Positions 42,063-51,032 of a DNA stretch of 57,852 bases are shown in pieces (position 1 is the stretch's first letter; the number at the start of each line of letters is the position of its first letter). Where the stretch lies: the IMG/VR virus record IMGVR_UViG_3300035698_035362, positions 1 through 57,852 of that record. One strand, written 5' to 3'. The notes beneath the pieces are model-generated. The model searched no databases and was not told the origin of the DNA. It was given only the letters and a program-made list of their open reading frames with translations. The DNA comes from a virus. The translations under genes were made by a program, and so were the position numbers.

Positions 42063-42889
42063 TGGCAAGAGTAAGACCAGAAGATATGGATAAATATGCA
42101 AGTAATTCTCCGTTCTTCCAATTAAAAAATGATGGTGATACGGCAATCGTCAGATTTATGGCAGATACATATGATGATTTGCTACCATACGCAGTTCATA
42201 GCTTTCAACAGGATAAAGGACAAATTCATGTTGAGTGTCTTAGAGCACCAAATGAACCTTTTGAAAACTGCCCGTTCTGTTCAGAAGCTAAAAATGGGAA
42301 TGTTGCTATTAAACGTAGCACCCCGAGATTTTTCTTAATGTTGTATGACACAGAAGATAAAAGTGTTAAACAATGGGAAAGAAGTCAGGCATGGGCCCCA
42401 AGACTTCAGAATTTGTGTAAACGATATGCAAAGGATACCCAGTTGGCACAGACACCAATTGAAATTGAAAGAATTGGTGCAGCAGGCGACCAGAAAACTA
42501 CTTATGAATTATACCCAATGCCCGCTGATGATGTTGGACTTGAGCAACTTCCTGAGATACCGGACCCTCGTGTAAAGGCAATAAGACAATATACTGTAGA
42601 CCAGATGTGGGACTTTATAGAAACAGGAAAACATACTCAGGCAGAAACAGAAAAACCTGTAAGTAGAGGTTCAAGACGTAGGCCTACAGCAACCGCAGCT
42701 CCAGCAGCAACAAGACCTGGACCCCCAAGACGTCCAAGAGCTGATGCACCTAAAGAATCATCAGAAGCAGCAGATGCACAGTTGGAAGCACCACCTCGTA
42801 GAAGGCCTGTAAAAGTAGAAACTGAAGCAGAAGCCCCTACAGTAGGTAGAAGAAGACCGGCAACAAAAGATGCAGAGGATACATTTTAA
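42062..42889 (+). CDS. Single-stranded DNA-binding protein
   Basis: The 275 aa protein has an OB-type N-terminal domain (residues 1-180) with a NCPFCSEAKNG zinc-ribbon-like segment, followed by a long Pro/Arg/Ala-rich linker and an acidic tip ending in AEDTF, the classic partner-binding end of SSBs. It covers ssDNA at forks and recruits other replication proteins. The AAAGGAGG site precedes the ATG. The next gene (DNA polymerase) starts directly after its stop. The exact family, gp32/gp2.5-like versus bacterial, is uncertain. Confidence 0.82.
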   Translation: MARVRPEDMDKYASNSPFFQLKNDGDTAIVRFMADTYDDLLPYAVHSFQQDKGQIHVECLRAPNEPFENCPFCSEAKNGNVAIKRSTPRFFLMLYDTEDKSVKQWERSQAWAPRLQNLCKRYAKDTQLAQTPIEIERIGAAGDQKTTYELYPMPADDVGLEQLPEIPDPRVKAIRQYTVDQMWDFIETGKHTQAETEKPVSRGSRRRPTATAAPAATRPGPPRRPRADAPKESSEAADAQLEAPPRRRPVKVETEAEAPTVGRRRPATKDAEDTF

Positions 42890-45163
42890 ATGAAATCATT
42901 ATTCAAACTCCCCCCAAGAAGTACACCGGGGGGAGATTCAAAATTGTTAGGTAAAATAAATCGCAGACAACATCAAGCCATAAAAGTAAGCAAGGGTACC
43001 ACAGTTATGGATAAGATTAAAAATGTTACTGCGCTTGTACAAAGACAGTTAGGTCAATATGCAGATGAGTATGATATAATTTTATCTCAAGATGAGTTAA
43101 ACAATTATACCTCATGGTGCGTATATAATGAAATATATGCTATTGATACTGAGACAACTGGTTTAGACCCTATACAAGATTTAATTACTGGTATATCATT
43201 ATTTACACCTGGACAAAAGCCTGTCTATATTCCAATTAATCATGTAAACTACATAACAAATGCAAGGAATGAAAAACAGCTTACAGCGGAGCAGGTAAAA
43301 GAATGCTTTGAAAGATTAGTGGGTGTACCGGCGGTTCTGTTTAATGCTAAATTTGATTACAGAGTTATTAAAAATCAAATAGGAATTGAGATTAAACCAG
43401 TATGGTGTGGGTATTTAGCAGCGAGATTATTAAATGAAAATAGCCAAGAAAACAACCTAAAAGCATTACATCAAAAATATTGTATAAAAGATGGTAAAGA
43501 TGCTTTTGCATTCTCAGACTTTTTCTCCGGAATACCATTTGATATGATACCAATAAAAACAGCATATCTATATGCGGCGAGAGATGCCAAAATTACTTTT
43601 GAACTATACGAATTCCAGAAGCAATTTTTAGGTAAGGATGTTGAATTAAGAGATGACCTGAGAGCAGTTGCTAATGTATTTCATAATATTGAAATGCCCC
43701 TTGTAACTGTGGTAGCATCAATGGAAGATACTGGAATATCTTTAGACATTGAATATGTTAATAAGTTACAAGAAAAATACCACCGTTTATTAGATGACAG
43801 CAGTTTAAAAGTATATGCACACTTAGATGAGTATAAAGAAGTAATAGCAGAATATAAACGGAAAAAAATAACTCATAAATTATCAACACCCATATCATTA
43901 ACAAGCCCAACACAGATAGCAATATTACTGTATGATATTATAGGTGTAAAATCGCAAAGTAGAAAAACTCCGAGGGGAACTGGTGAAGATATACTTAAGA
44001 AATTGGATTTGCCATTTACAAAAGCATTACTTGAGCACCGGGGATTTGCTAAACTTGTATCAACATATATAGATAAAATGCTCAATACTGTAAACAGACA
44101 GACAGGTAGAGTTCATTGTAACTTTAATCAGTATGGTGCAGTTACAGGTAGATTCAGCAGCAGTAAACCAAATATGCAAAATATACCATCCGAAAATAAG
44201 GATATACGAAAGATGTTTTGTGCTCGTGAAGATTATGCTTTATTATCAAGTGATTACTCACAGCAGGAGCCAAGATTGGCAGCACATATGAGTGGTGATG
44301 AATACATGATACAAGCATATAATGAGGATAAAGATATTTATGCAGCAGTAGCTTCTGTAGCATTTGGAGAACCATATGAAGAGTGCTTAGAATTTAGACC
44401 AGATGGTAGTAAAAATAAAGACGGCAAAAGACGCCGAAATGAAGCCAAAGCAGTTGTATTGGGTGTTATATATAGCAAACAGGTTCCAGCTATAGCAGCT
44501 GATTTACATATATCAATTAAAAAAGCTAAAGCAACATATAATAAAATAATGGCAACATTTCCAAAGTTAAAAGAGTTCATGGATGATAGTCAAACAATGG
44601 CAAAAACTTTGGGTTATGTAACTACAAATTGGGGGCGTAAAAGACGGTTACCTAAAATGTTATTGCCAAAGTATGAATTCAGTTATGTTGGTTCGGCTGT
44701 AAATTTTGACCCATTGGCAGATGATGATGGACCAGCGGAGGTTCCCATTAGTGTTATGGAAAAATTTGCTGATATGCTGGATAGCACTTATTCCCGTTCT
44801 CAAACAAGAGCAATTATAAAAACAGCATTGGATAAAGACGGTGTAAAAATAACAAACAATGCCAGTTCTATAGCGGAGTCTTCACGCCAATGTGTAAATA
44901 GTAGAATACAAGGAAGTGCAGCTGATTTAACTAAGATTGCAATGATTCTTGTAGGGAACGACTTACAGTTAAAAGAATGGGGATTTAGTTTACTTCTTAC
45001 GGTACATGATGAACTTATTGGTGAATGTCCGTTAGAAAATGCTAAAATCGTAGGTGAACGCTTCTCAGCCCTTATGGTAAAAGCAGCAGAGGAATTAGTT
45101 GTACCAGCAAAATGTGATGTTGAAATTACTAAGTGCTGGTATGGTGAAGGTCTACAGATTTAA
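42890..45163 (+). CDS. polA: DNA polymerase, family A
   Basis: The 757 aa polymerase has a 3'-5' exonuclease (D86 and E88 in IDTETTG; D156 in NAKFDY; D232 in AARDAK) and a polymerase core: motif A SSDYSQQEPR (D455), motif B R516-N-E-A-K520 to L524-G-V-I-Y, and motif C VHDE (H706, D707). No 5'-3' exonuclease domain is present. The position equal to E. coli Phe762 is Leu524, a known viral variant linked by others to slower, more faithful synthesis. It is the main replicase of the phage, probably used with the clamp and loader encoded later. Confidence 0.94.
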   Translation: MKSLFKLPPRSTPGGDSKLLGKINRRQHQAIKVSKGTTVMDKIKNVTALVQRQLGQYADEYDIILSQDELNNYTSWCVYNEIYAIDTETTGLDPIQDLITGISLFTPGQKPVYIPINHVNYITNARNEKQLTAEQVKECFERLVGVPAVLFNAKFDYRVIKNQIGIEIKPVWCGYLAARLLNENSQENNLKALHQKYCIKDGKDAFAFSDFFSGIPFDMIPIKTAYLYAARDAKITFELYEFQKQFLGKDVELRDDLRAVANVFHNIEMPLVTVVASMEDTGISLDIEYVNKLQEKYHRLLDDSSLKVYAHLDEYKEVIAEYKRKKITHKLSTPISLTSPTQIAILLYDIIGVKSQSRKTPRGTGEDILKKLDLPFTKALLEHRGFAKLVSTYIDKMLNTVNRQTGRVHCNFNQYGAVTGRFSSSKPNMQNIPSENKDIRKMFCAREDYALLSSDYSQQEPRLAAHMSGDEYMIQAYNEDKDIYAAVASVAFGEPYEECLEFRPDGSKNKDGKRRRNEAKAVVLGVIYSKQVPAIAADLHISIKKAKATYNKIMATFPKLKEFMDDSQTMAKTLGYVTTNWGRKRRLPKMLLPKYEFSYVGSAVNFDPLADDDGPAEVPISVMEKFADMLDSTYSRSQTRAIIKTALDKDGVKITNNASSIAESSRQCVNSRIQGSAADLTKIAMILVGNDLQLKEWGFSLLLTVHDELIGECPLENAKIVGERFSALMVKAAEELVVPAKCDVEITKCWYGEGLQI

Positions 45164-45180
45164 CTTAAATTCTATATTAT
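45151..45180 (+). promoter_or_regulatory. Class B promoter, copy 4
   Basis: TCTACA (45151-45156, in GGTCTACAG), 18 bases, TATTAT (45175-45180, followed by AGATATAA). It overlaps the polymerase stop and drives the deazaguanine cluster. Confidence 0.75.
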
Positions 45181-45206
45181 AGATATAAATAAAAAAGGAG
45201 AAATCA

Positions 45207-46133
45207 ATGGCAAATAAAGATAAACTCAAAATATATTTTGCAGGTTCACAATGTAACGATGTGGAAAACCATATTGGCAAAATAGCAGGCAATAGACTAA
45301 TGTCATTTGCTAATGAAAGAAAACTAATAAAAGACTATCTGGCAAAATCGCCCGAAGAAAGACCCCCAATGATGATAGATAGCGGAGCCTTTTCAATCGC
45401 CAGAAAAAAAGCTAAAGTAGATGTTGATTTTTATATCGATTTTATTAATACTCATGCTCATGAGAAGATACTTTGGATACAACTGGATAAACTTCCATAC
45501 CCTGTATTGAATTTTGATACAGCAAAAGATTCTGTGAAAAACAGTTGGGAAAATTATGTGTATATGATGGGTAAGGTTGCCATGTATGATAATTTATTAC
45601 CAGTATTTCATTATGGAGAACATATAGACGCTTTGAATAGAATTGTTAATACTCCAATTAATGGAAAATTGCCACCATATATATGTGTTGGTGGTGGGCA
45701 CGGTTCAACAAGTAAACGGTTAGCGGATTACTTTAATAAGATATTTTATTTCTTAGATAGGTCAGATAATCCAGATGTTAAATTACATGCATTGGGTGTT
45801 ATGGTACCCGGAATTCTTAAACAATTCCCCTTTGCCAGTTGTGATGGAACCACATGGATTCAGATAGCAGTAATAGGCGGAATACACTCATTCAAATATG
45901 GTTCAGTATGGGTATCAGAACAGATATCAAATAAGAAAAACCATTATGATAATTTAGGCCCATATGCTCAAATAACCTTGAGAGAAGAAATAGATTCCTT
46001 TGGATATAAATTTGAGGAATTAAGAACAGATTATAAGGCCCGGTTGAATTATAATTTAGATGTGTTTAAACGGTTTGAAGATAATTATGTGTATGAACCC
46101 GAAACACAGCAAAAATTTATAAGATTATTTTAG
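45207..46133 (+). CDS. dpdA: DpdA-like DNA 7-deazaguanine transglycosylase
   Basis: The 308 aa protein has the tRNA-guanine transglycosylase-like barrel features of DpdA: MIDSGAFSIA (D58), WIQLDKLPYP (D94), PVFHYGE (H135), LHALGV (H194) and FASCDGTTW (D213), which may hold the catalytic acids. DpdA exchanges guanine in DNA for preQ0 or a derivative. It lacks the extra zinc and C-terminal parts of bacterial TGT. AAAGGAG precedes the ATG, and the neighbours QueD-like, YhhQ and QueF-like all belong to deazaguanine metabolism, which supports the role. A DNA substrate is inferred from phage context. Confidence 0.85.
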   Translation: MANKDKLKIYFAGSQCNDVENHIGKIAGNRLMSFANERKLIKDYLAKSPEERPPMMIDSGAFSIARKKAKVDVDFYIDFINTHAHEKILWIQLDKLPYPVLNFDTAKDSVKNSWENYVYMMGKVAMYDNLLPVFHYGEHIDALNRIVNTPINGKLPPYICVGGGHGSTSKRLADYFNKIFYFLDRSDNPDVKLHALGVMVPGILKQFPFASCDGTTWIQIAVIGGIHSFKYGSVWVSEQISNKKNHYDNLGPYAQITLREEIDSFGYKFEELRTDYKARLNYNLDVFKRFEDNYVYEPETQQKFIRLF

Positions 46134-46142
46134 GAGGATAAG

Positions 46143-46541
46143 ATGAGAAGATTTGTATTTATAAAGACCAGATTTGAAGCCTTACATTATTATGCAGAAG
46201 CACCAAATGAAGTAGTATTTCTTAAATATCCGCATCGTCATGTATTTCATGTAGAAGTAAAAATTGAGGTATTTCACAATGAGAGAGAAATTGAATTCAT
46301 AATGCTAAAACGGTTTGTGGATAGCAAAATTTTAGCTGACTGGAAAACAAAAGAAGATGGTAGCGATTCCGAGGGGTTGCCGTTCTCATGTGAAACAATA
46401 GCGGAAGTAATAATTAAAAAAATTACTGATAGATTTTTTATGGATGATAATACGCCAAGGTCAATAGTTGTAACAGTATCAGAAGATGACGAAAATGGAG
46501 CAATCGTGACGGATATTATTAATGGAGATTTAGAAAAATGA
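46143..46541 (+). CDS. QueD-like protein (T-fold)
   Basis: The 132 aa protein resembles 6-carboxytetrahydropterin synthase: FEALHYYAEAP (H15), PHRHVFHV (H31, H33) as zinc ligands and a SCETIAEVI motif with the usual Glu position. The conserved catalytic Cys of QueD near residue 24-27 is missing (EVVFLKY). So it may catalyse a different step or be a binding protein. It follows DpdA by 9 bases with AGGAGG, and overlaps the next gene by 4 bases. A complete preQ0 pathway (FolE, QueE, QueC) is not seen. Confidence 0.75.
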   Translation: MRRFVFIKTRFEALHYYAEAPNEVVFLKYPHRHVFHVEVKIEVFHNEREIEFIMLKRFVDSKILADWKTKEDGSDSEGLPFSCETIAEVIIKKITDRFFMDDNTPRSIVVTVSEDDENGAIVTDIINGDLEK

Positions 46542-47566
46542 ACAGATTAATTCATGTACCAATTGAACCATATGAAACCAGATATACAGCAGATTGGGTT
46601 CAACAGTTTGAAGACGTGTTTCACAAGGAGTGGGCGGATTATATAACTATATTAGGGCCAAAGGTTACAACAAAGCTACAAGCTGGTAGCGTCTTAGACG
46701 CTTGTGGAACTAACATATACAAACTATACCAGCTTCAAAGAATAATAACGCTAATACAGAATGAGGCTGTAACAGACGGTGATATACTGTTCTTCTCAGA
46801 CCTTTGGTTTCCTGGGATTGAGAGTTTGTTTTATATACGGAATATAACAGGTGTAAAATTTAAAATAGCAGGTATACTACATGCCGGAACCTATGACCCA
46901 TTTGATTTTACAGTAAGAAACGGAATGAGAAATTGGGGGAACTATATAGAAACAGCATGGTTTAATGAATTTGATTATATATTTGTAGCAACAAAATTTC
47001 ATAAGAACCTTGTTATATCAAATACTGCTAATTATGATGGTAAAAATATACACGTTACCGGAATCCCATTTTACCCAAGCAGACTAAGAAAACGATATTT
47101 GGCAAATAAGCGAGAAAATATAGTTGTATTTCCACACAGAACAGATGCGGAAAAGCATCCTGAATTGTTTGACAGATTGGAAATGGATGTACATTCTTGT
47201 GGTTATACAAATTGGAAATTCATAAAAACAATGGAAGTAACTAAAAGTAGAGAAGAGTATTTTGAATTACTTGCAAAATCGAAAATAATGGTATCATTTG
47301 CTGAACAAGAAACCTTTGGGTATTCAACAGTAGAGGCAATGGCGCTTGGAAATTATGTAGTTGTACCGGATAGGTTAAGCTATAAAGAGACTGTGCCTTG
47401 GTCATATAGATATTTCAGTTATGATGATGCTACGCAAATGATAATGAATAGAATTATACATGATGATAAATATGCAACTCCGGGTGAGGTGTACCCAGCA
47501 TTGGCGGTATTTGAATATTCTATAGAAAATATGCTTGATGTATTGAAATTGAGGTCTACAGATTAA
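46538..47566 (+). CDS. GT-B glycosyltransferase (family 4-like) in the deazaguanine cluster
   Basis: The 342 aa protein has a GT-B two-domain shape. The C-terminal domain has the SFAEQETFGYSTVEAMALG motif (E-x7-E type) and NYVVVPDRLSY, typical of family 4 glycosyltransferases. The N-terminal domain has DGDILFFSDLWFPG and ILHAGTYDPFD. It overlaps the QueD-like gene by 4 bases, inside the DNA-modification cluster. Known phage GTs add glucose to hydroxymethylated or other modified bases, so addition of a sugar to a deazaguanine in DNA is plausible, but acceptor and donor are not visible. Confidence 0.8.
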   Translation: MNRLIHVPIEPYETRYTADWVQQFEDVFHKEWADYITILGPKVTTKLQAGSVLDACGTNIYKLYQLQRIITLIQNEAVTDGDILFFSDLWFPGIESLFYIRNITGVKFKIAGILHAGTYDPFDFTVRNGMRNWGNYIETAWFNEFDYIFVATKFHKNLVISNTANYDGKNIHVTGIPFYPSRLRKRYLANKRENIVVFPHRTDAEKHPELFDRLEMDVHSCGYTNWKFIKTMEVTKSREEYFELLAKSKIMVSFAEQETFGYSTVEAMALGNYVVVPDRLSYKETVPWSYRYFSYDDATQMIMNRIIHDDKYATPGEVYPALAVFEYSIENMLDVLKLRSTD

Positions 47567-47584
47567 GTAAATATTCTATATTAT
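47555..47584 (+). promoter_or_regulatory. Class B promoter, copy 5
   Basis: TCTACA (47555-47560, in GGTCTACAG), 18 bases, TATTAT (47579-47584, followed by AGATATAG). It overlaps the glycosyltransferase stop and drives yhhQ onward. Confidence 0.75.
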
Positions 47585-47620
47585 AGATATAGACAAAATT
47601 GAAAGAGTGAGGTAGCCCAC

Positions 47621-48289
47621 ATGAAAAAAACCAATCAAAACCTAACCCTATTAGCAATGTTTTTCGCAGTCAGTCTGGTAATTGCTAATGTAGTAACGGC
47701 AAAGTTATTTGCCACAGGAGTCACCCTTTTTGGTATTCCCGTAATATTACCTGGAGCGGCAGTATGTTACGCAATAACCTTTTTGGTGACAGATGTAGTC
47801 AATGAAATTTGGGGCAAAAAATATGCAAATAAAATAGTATTCTTTGGTATATTTGCACAAACATTGGCAACTGCATTAATCCTATTAACTCAATATTTAC
47901 CGGCAGTAGACCCGGCAATGCAAACAGCATACAATATGTTGCTTGGAGCTAATTGGATATTTGTAGTAGGAAGTTTAACTGCTTACACCATTTCACAGTT
48001 GTGGGATGTATGGGTGTTTAACAAAATCAGAGACAAGTGGATGACAAAACACAAGAACAATAAGATGAGGTGGATATGGAATAACGCATCTACAATGACA
48101 AGTCAGATTCTTGATACAGTTGTTTTTATAAGTGTAGCATTTGGTATTGGATTTGGGTGGTTTTGGAAACCAGATATGTTGCCGGTATTGGGTAATATGT
48201 TAATTGGACAGTATATATTCAAGTTTATATTAGCGTTAATTGATACACCGGTATTCTATATATTAACAAGGAAAAGAAAAGGAGCATAA
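47621..48289 (+). CDS. yhhQ: YhhQ/queuosine-precursor transporter
   Basis: The 222 aa protein is a multipass membrane protein with about six hydrophobic segments (LLAMFFAVSLVIANVVTAK, GAAVCYAITFLVTDVVNEIWG, WIFVVGSLTAYTISQLWDV, FKFILALIDTPVFYIL). The VTDVVNEIWGKKYA and QLWDVWVFNKI motifs are signatures of the YhhQ family, which takes up preQ0, preQ1 or queuine. In phages with DpdA it would supply the base for DNA modification. GTGAGG precedes the ATG. Confidence 0.88.
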   Translation: MKKTNQNLTLLAMFFAVSLVIANVVTAKLFATGVTLFGIPVILPGAAVCYAITFLVTDVVNEIWGKKYANKIVFFGIFAQTLATALILLTQYLPAVDPAMQTAYNMLLGANWIFVVGSLTAYTISQLWDVWVFNKIRDKWMTKHKNNKMRWIWNNASTMTSQILDTVVFISVAFGIGFGWFWKPDMLPVLGNMLIGQYIFKFILALIDTPVFYILTRKRKGA

Positions 48290-48290
48290 T

Positions 48291-48638
48291 ATGGCAGAAT
48301 TTAAGAACACCATGGGTATTGGCAAAATAGCATTTAGTGTTAATATCCAGGCGTATTGTCCATTAGGTAAAGACTGGTACACGAACAAAGTATTGGTAGA
48401 ATTTTACCCTAATGAAGTCATACCAGATTACTGCGAAGTTGAAAAAGAGTTGAGAGCAATGGCAGGACAAGAACTCACAGTAGAAGGTTGTGTAGCACAG
48501 GTATTTGACCATTTGGCAGAAACATATAAACCAAATAGATTACTTGTTAAAAGTTACGCAGATGACGCAGTTCATTTCCCAGTTGAGGTAATGAAAGAAA
48601 GAATTTTAGCGGAGGCATTTGATGAAGATACAAATTAA
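48291..48638 (+). CDS. QueF-like T-fold protein
   Basis: The 115 aa protein starts one base after the yhhQ stop. It looks like a single T-fold domain of QueF: a YCPLGKD segment (C23, D28) equals the Cys-Pro...Asp nucleophile and acid of nitrile reductases, and a later TVEGC (E65) equals the substrate-holding Glu. QueF reduces preQ0 to preQ1; QueF-like relatives can make amidines. At 115 aa it is close to the core domain without extension. This is a motif-level call and no NADPH-binding motif can be confirmed, so the substrate and reaction are open. Confidence 0.55.
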   Translation: MAEFKNTMGIGKIAFSVNIQAYCPLGKDWYTNKVLVEFYPNEVIPDYCEVEKELRAMAGQELTVEGCVAQVFDHLAETYKPNRLLVKSYADDAVHFPVEVMKERILAEAFDEDTN

Positions 48639-49710
48639 AACAGAAGCTATTCAGAGAGCAGTTGCAACTGTAATAAATGGAGCATCTTACAATAAGTTGA
48701 TTCCAATTACAAGCCTGATGGAAGTGAGACATACAGGGGAAAAACTTATACTCACAACAACAGATGCAACAAACTTTTTAAAGACTGTTATAGCGTCTGA
48801 GGGTGAAGCATTTGTAGCAGTGGTAGCAGCAGAATTGTTTGCTAAACTAATTGGCAAAGTAACTACAGAAACCATAACACTTAAGGTAAACGGTAATGTG
48901 TTGGAAGTTGTAGCAAATGGGAATTACTTCTTGGATATTCCTGTAGATGATGAGGGAACCAATATTGAGTTTCCAAAAATGATGTTTGACAATGAGGGTA
49001 TAGATAAAACCGTTATATCCATGGATGTGCTTAATAAGGTTTTGGAAGTAAATAAACCATCATTAGCAATTACAATGGAAGTACCTTGTTTGACCGGATA
49101 CTTTTTTGCAGTAGATAATATTGTAACAACAGATAGTTTCAAAGTAACTTGTTTATCAAGTAAGGTATTTGGTGTTGAGTTATTGCTAACATCAGAGTTG
49201 GTTGATTTAATTGGGTGCATAAAAGCAGAAAAAGTTGCATTTTATAAAGTTGGCGACCAGGTATTGTTTGAAACACCTGCTGTGCAGTTATATGGGTATA
49301 TATTTGATGAACAGGAAAACTATCCAATAGGTTCTGTTCGAGAATATCTCAGTACAGCATTACCTTATAAAGCATCAGTATCCAAAGGTAAACTGTTATC
49401 AGTGTTGGACAGAATGATGTTATTCATATCAGCTTATGATACAAATGAGGTATCATTGGAATTTGCTATGGATAAAATAATAGTAAGAAGTGACCGAGAT
49501 AAAAGTGTTGAAGAACTTGTGTATAAGACTGCTGATGTAGTACATCCACAAATTTGTAGCATTAATATTGAGGTGCTGTATAAACAGGTTTCTGTTCATA
49601 TAAATGATATTATAATTATCGGATATGGTTCAGAAACAGCAATACAACTGAGCAGTGATAACATTGTACAGGTAATTGCGTTAATGAATACGGAGGAAAA
49701 AGATGCCTAG
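48622..49710 (+). CDS. dnaN: DNA polymerase sliding clamp (beta, DnaN-like)
   Basis: ATG 48622 (362 aa) follows GCGGAGG; an in-frame TTG at 48619 is less likely. The N-terminal KIQIKTEAIQRAVATV, the later VVAAELFAKLIGKV and SVSKGKLLSVLDRMMLF are typical of the beta clamp, a three-domain ring that holds polymerase on DNA. The C terminus ends with MNTEEKDA instead of the usual MPMRL, but overall length fits. It overlaps the QueF-like gene by 17 bases and the nuclease gene by 8. Confidence 0.82.
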   Translation: MKIQIKTEAIQRAVATVINGASYNKLIPITSLMEVRHTGEKLILTTTDATNFLKTVIASEGEAFVAVVAAELFAKLIGKVTTETITLKVNGNVLEVVANGNYFLDIPVDDEGTNIEFPKMMFDNEGIDKTVISMDVLNKVLEVNKPSLAITMEVPCLTGYFFAVDNIVTTDSFKVTCLSSKVFGVELLLTSELVDLIGCIKAEKVAFYKVGDQVLFETPAVQLYGYIFDEQENYPIGSVREYLSTALPYKASVSKGKLLSVLDRMMLFISAYDTNEVSLEFAMDKIIVRSDRDKSVEELVYKTADVVHPQICSINIEVLYKQVSVHINDIIIIGYGSETAIQLSSDNIVQVIALMNTEEKDA

Positions 49711-50494
49711 AAAGTCTCTCAAAAACATTCACAGGTTAATTGAGACTGCTAAGCGTGGGGCACCAATTCCGGAATCATTCCTGGCAGATTTGGGCAGAAC
49801 AATTGCCCGAAGCCAGGGTACCCGGAAGCCTTCTCAAGCGTACAAACCATCATCAATGACTTGCATAAGAAATATGTATTTTCAGATAGTTGGCGCTGAG
49901 ATGGATGAGGGATTACCAGATGCAGATTTTGTAGGTATTTGTGAAAGCGGAACAGCCAGACATGAATATATACAAAACTATGTATCCAAGATGAAGAAAT
50001 ATGATATAGATTGTGAATATGTTGATGTAAGTGAATACATTAAAGAGCACAAGCTAACCCACTTAATAGTGGTTAAAAAAATGGGATATGAAACAAAGTT
50101 AAAGCACACGACATTGAACATCAGTTTCTTATGTGACGGAATTATCAAGTATAAAGGTAAATACTACATACTTGAAATAAAAACAGAAGCAAGCCAAAAA
50201 TGGTATAAACGAGAAGGTGTTGACCCTAAACATTTTGCACAGGCAACTACCTACTCATTATCATTAGAAATAGATGATGTTATGTTTCTTTATGAAAATA
50301 GAAACTTGTGTGGTAAAAAAGTATACATACTGCATGTAACAGATGATATGAAAAATGACCTCGTAATATCTAAGATTGAGGCTTGTGATGAATATGTACG
50401 AAGGATAAAAGTTCCACCAATGCCAGTAGGGTATCCGAATAACAGTTGTAATTACTGTAAGTACAAAAGAGTCTGTTCAGGGGCAGGAGGATAA
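49703..50494 (+). CDS. Cas4/RecB-like PD-(D/E)XK nuclease with Fe-S cluster
   Basis: The 263 aa protein shows the nuclease core SFLCDGIIKYKG (D149), YYILEIKTEA (E162, K164) and FAQATTYSLSLEI, preceded by a Cys (MTCIRN) and followed by NSCNYCKYKRVC with three more Cys near residues 250-260: the four-cysteine Fe-S site of Cas4/AddB-type enzymes. These resect DNA ends. The GGAGG site lies in the clamp gene end. It probably works with RecA and RecU-like genes that follow. Confidence 0.85.
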   Translation: MPRKSLKNIHRLIETAKRGAPIPESFLADLGRTIARSQGTRKPSQAYKPSSMTCIRNMYFQIVGAEMDEGLPDADFVGICESGTARHEYIQNYVSKMKKYDIDCEYVDVSEYIKEHKLTHLIVVKKMGYETKLKHTTLNISFLCDGIIKYKGKYYILEIKTEASQKWYKREGVDPKHFAQATTYSLSLEIDDVMFLYENRNLCGKKVYILHVTDDMKNDLVISKIEACDEYVRRIKVPPMPVGYPNNSCNYCKYKRVCSGAGG

Positions 50495-50495
50495 G

Positions 50496-51032
50496 ATGTC
50501 AAAAAGCAGAGGAAAACCGTTTGAGGCAATAATAAAAGCTACATTAGAAAAAGTGCCTGGGGTATCTATAGATAGATTTAAAGACCCTACAGCTGGTTTT
50601 TCGGGTGTTGCTAATATTTCAGATTTTGTAGCGTATAAATATCCATATCAATTTTATCTGGAATGTAAAACAACACATGGTGGAACACTTAATTTTAAAG
50701 GTGCAATATCAGAAACGCAATGGAATGGGTTAGCAGAAAAATCAAAAATAAAAGGCGTGGGTGCAGGTATACTTGTGTGGTTTGTAAAGCACAATATAAC
50801 TTGTTTTGTACCAATACAAATATTAGTCCAGATGAAAAAAGAAGGGGCTAAATCAATTGGGTATAGAACAATTATTGCCCAAGAATCCTGCCGTATTATG
50901 TGTCCCGGAAAAAAGAAAAGAGTATACTACACATATGACGGGAAAGAGTTTATGCGAAGATTGAAAGATTGGATGGTATGGCAATTTATAGCATTAGCAG
51001 GAGAGGAAGAATATAATGACGACTGGAAATAA
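50496..51032 (+). CDS. RecU-like Holliday junction resolvase
   Basis: The 178 aa protein begins MSKSRGKPFEAIIKATLE and has DRFKDPTAGFSG, ISDFVAYK, and LECKTTHGGTL with the D...E-x-K nuclease triad, then a Q/W-containing segment, all as in RecU. RecU cuts four-way junctions and can regulate RecA. It is a little shorter than Bacillus RecU, missing an N-terminal part. GGCAGGAGG precedes the ATG. The gene order nuclease, resolvase, RecA supports a recombination set. Confidence 0.82.
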   Translation: MSKSRGKPFEAIIKATLEKVPGVSIDRFKDPTAGFSGVANISDFVAYKYPYQFYLECKTTHGGTLNFKGAISETQWNGLAEKSKIKGVGAGILVWFVKHNITCFVPIQILVQMKKEGAKSIGYRTIIAQESCRIMCPGKKKRVYYTYDGKEFMRRLKDWMVWQFIALAGEEEYNDDWK

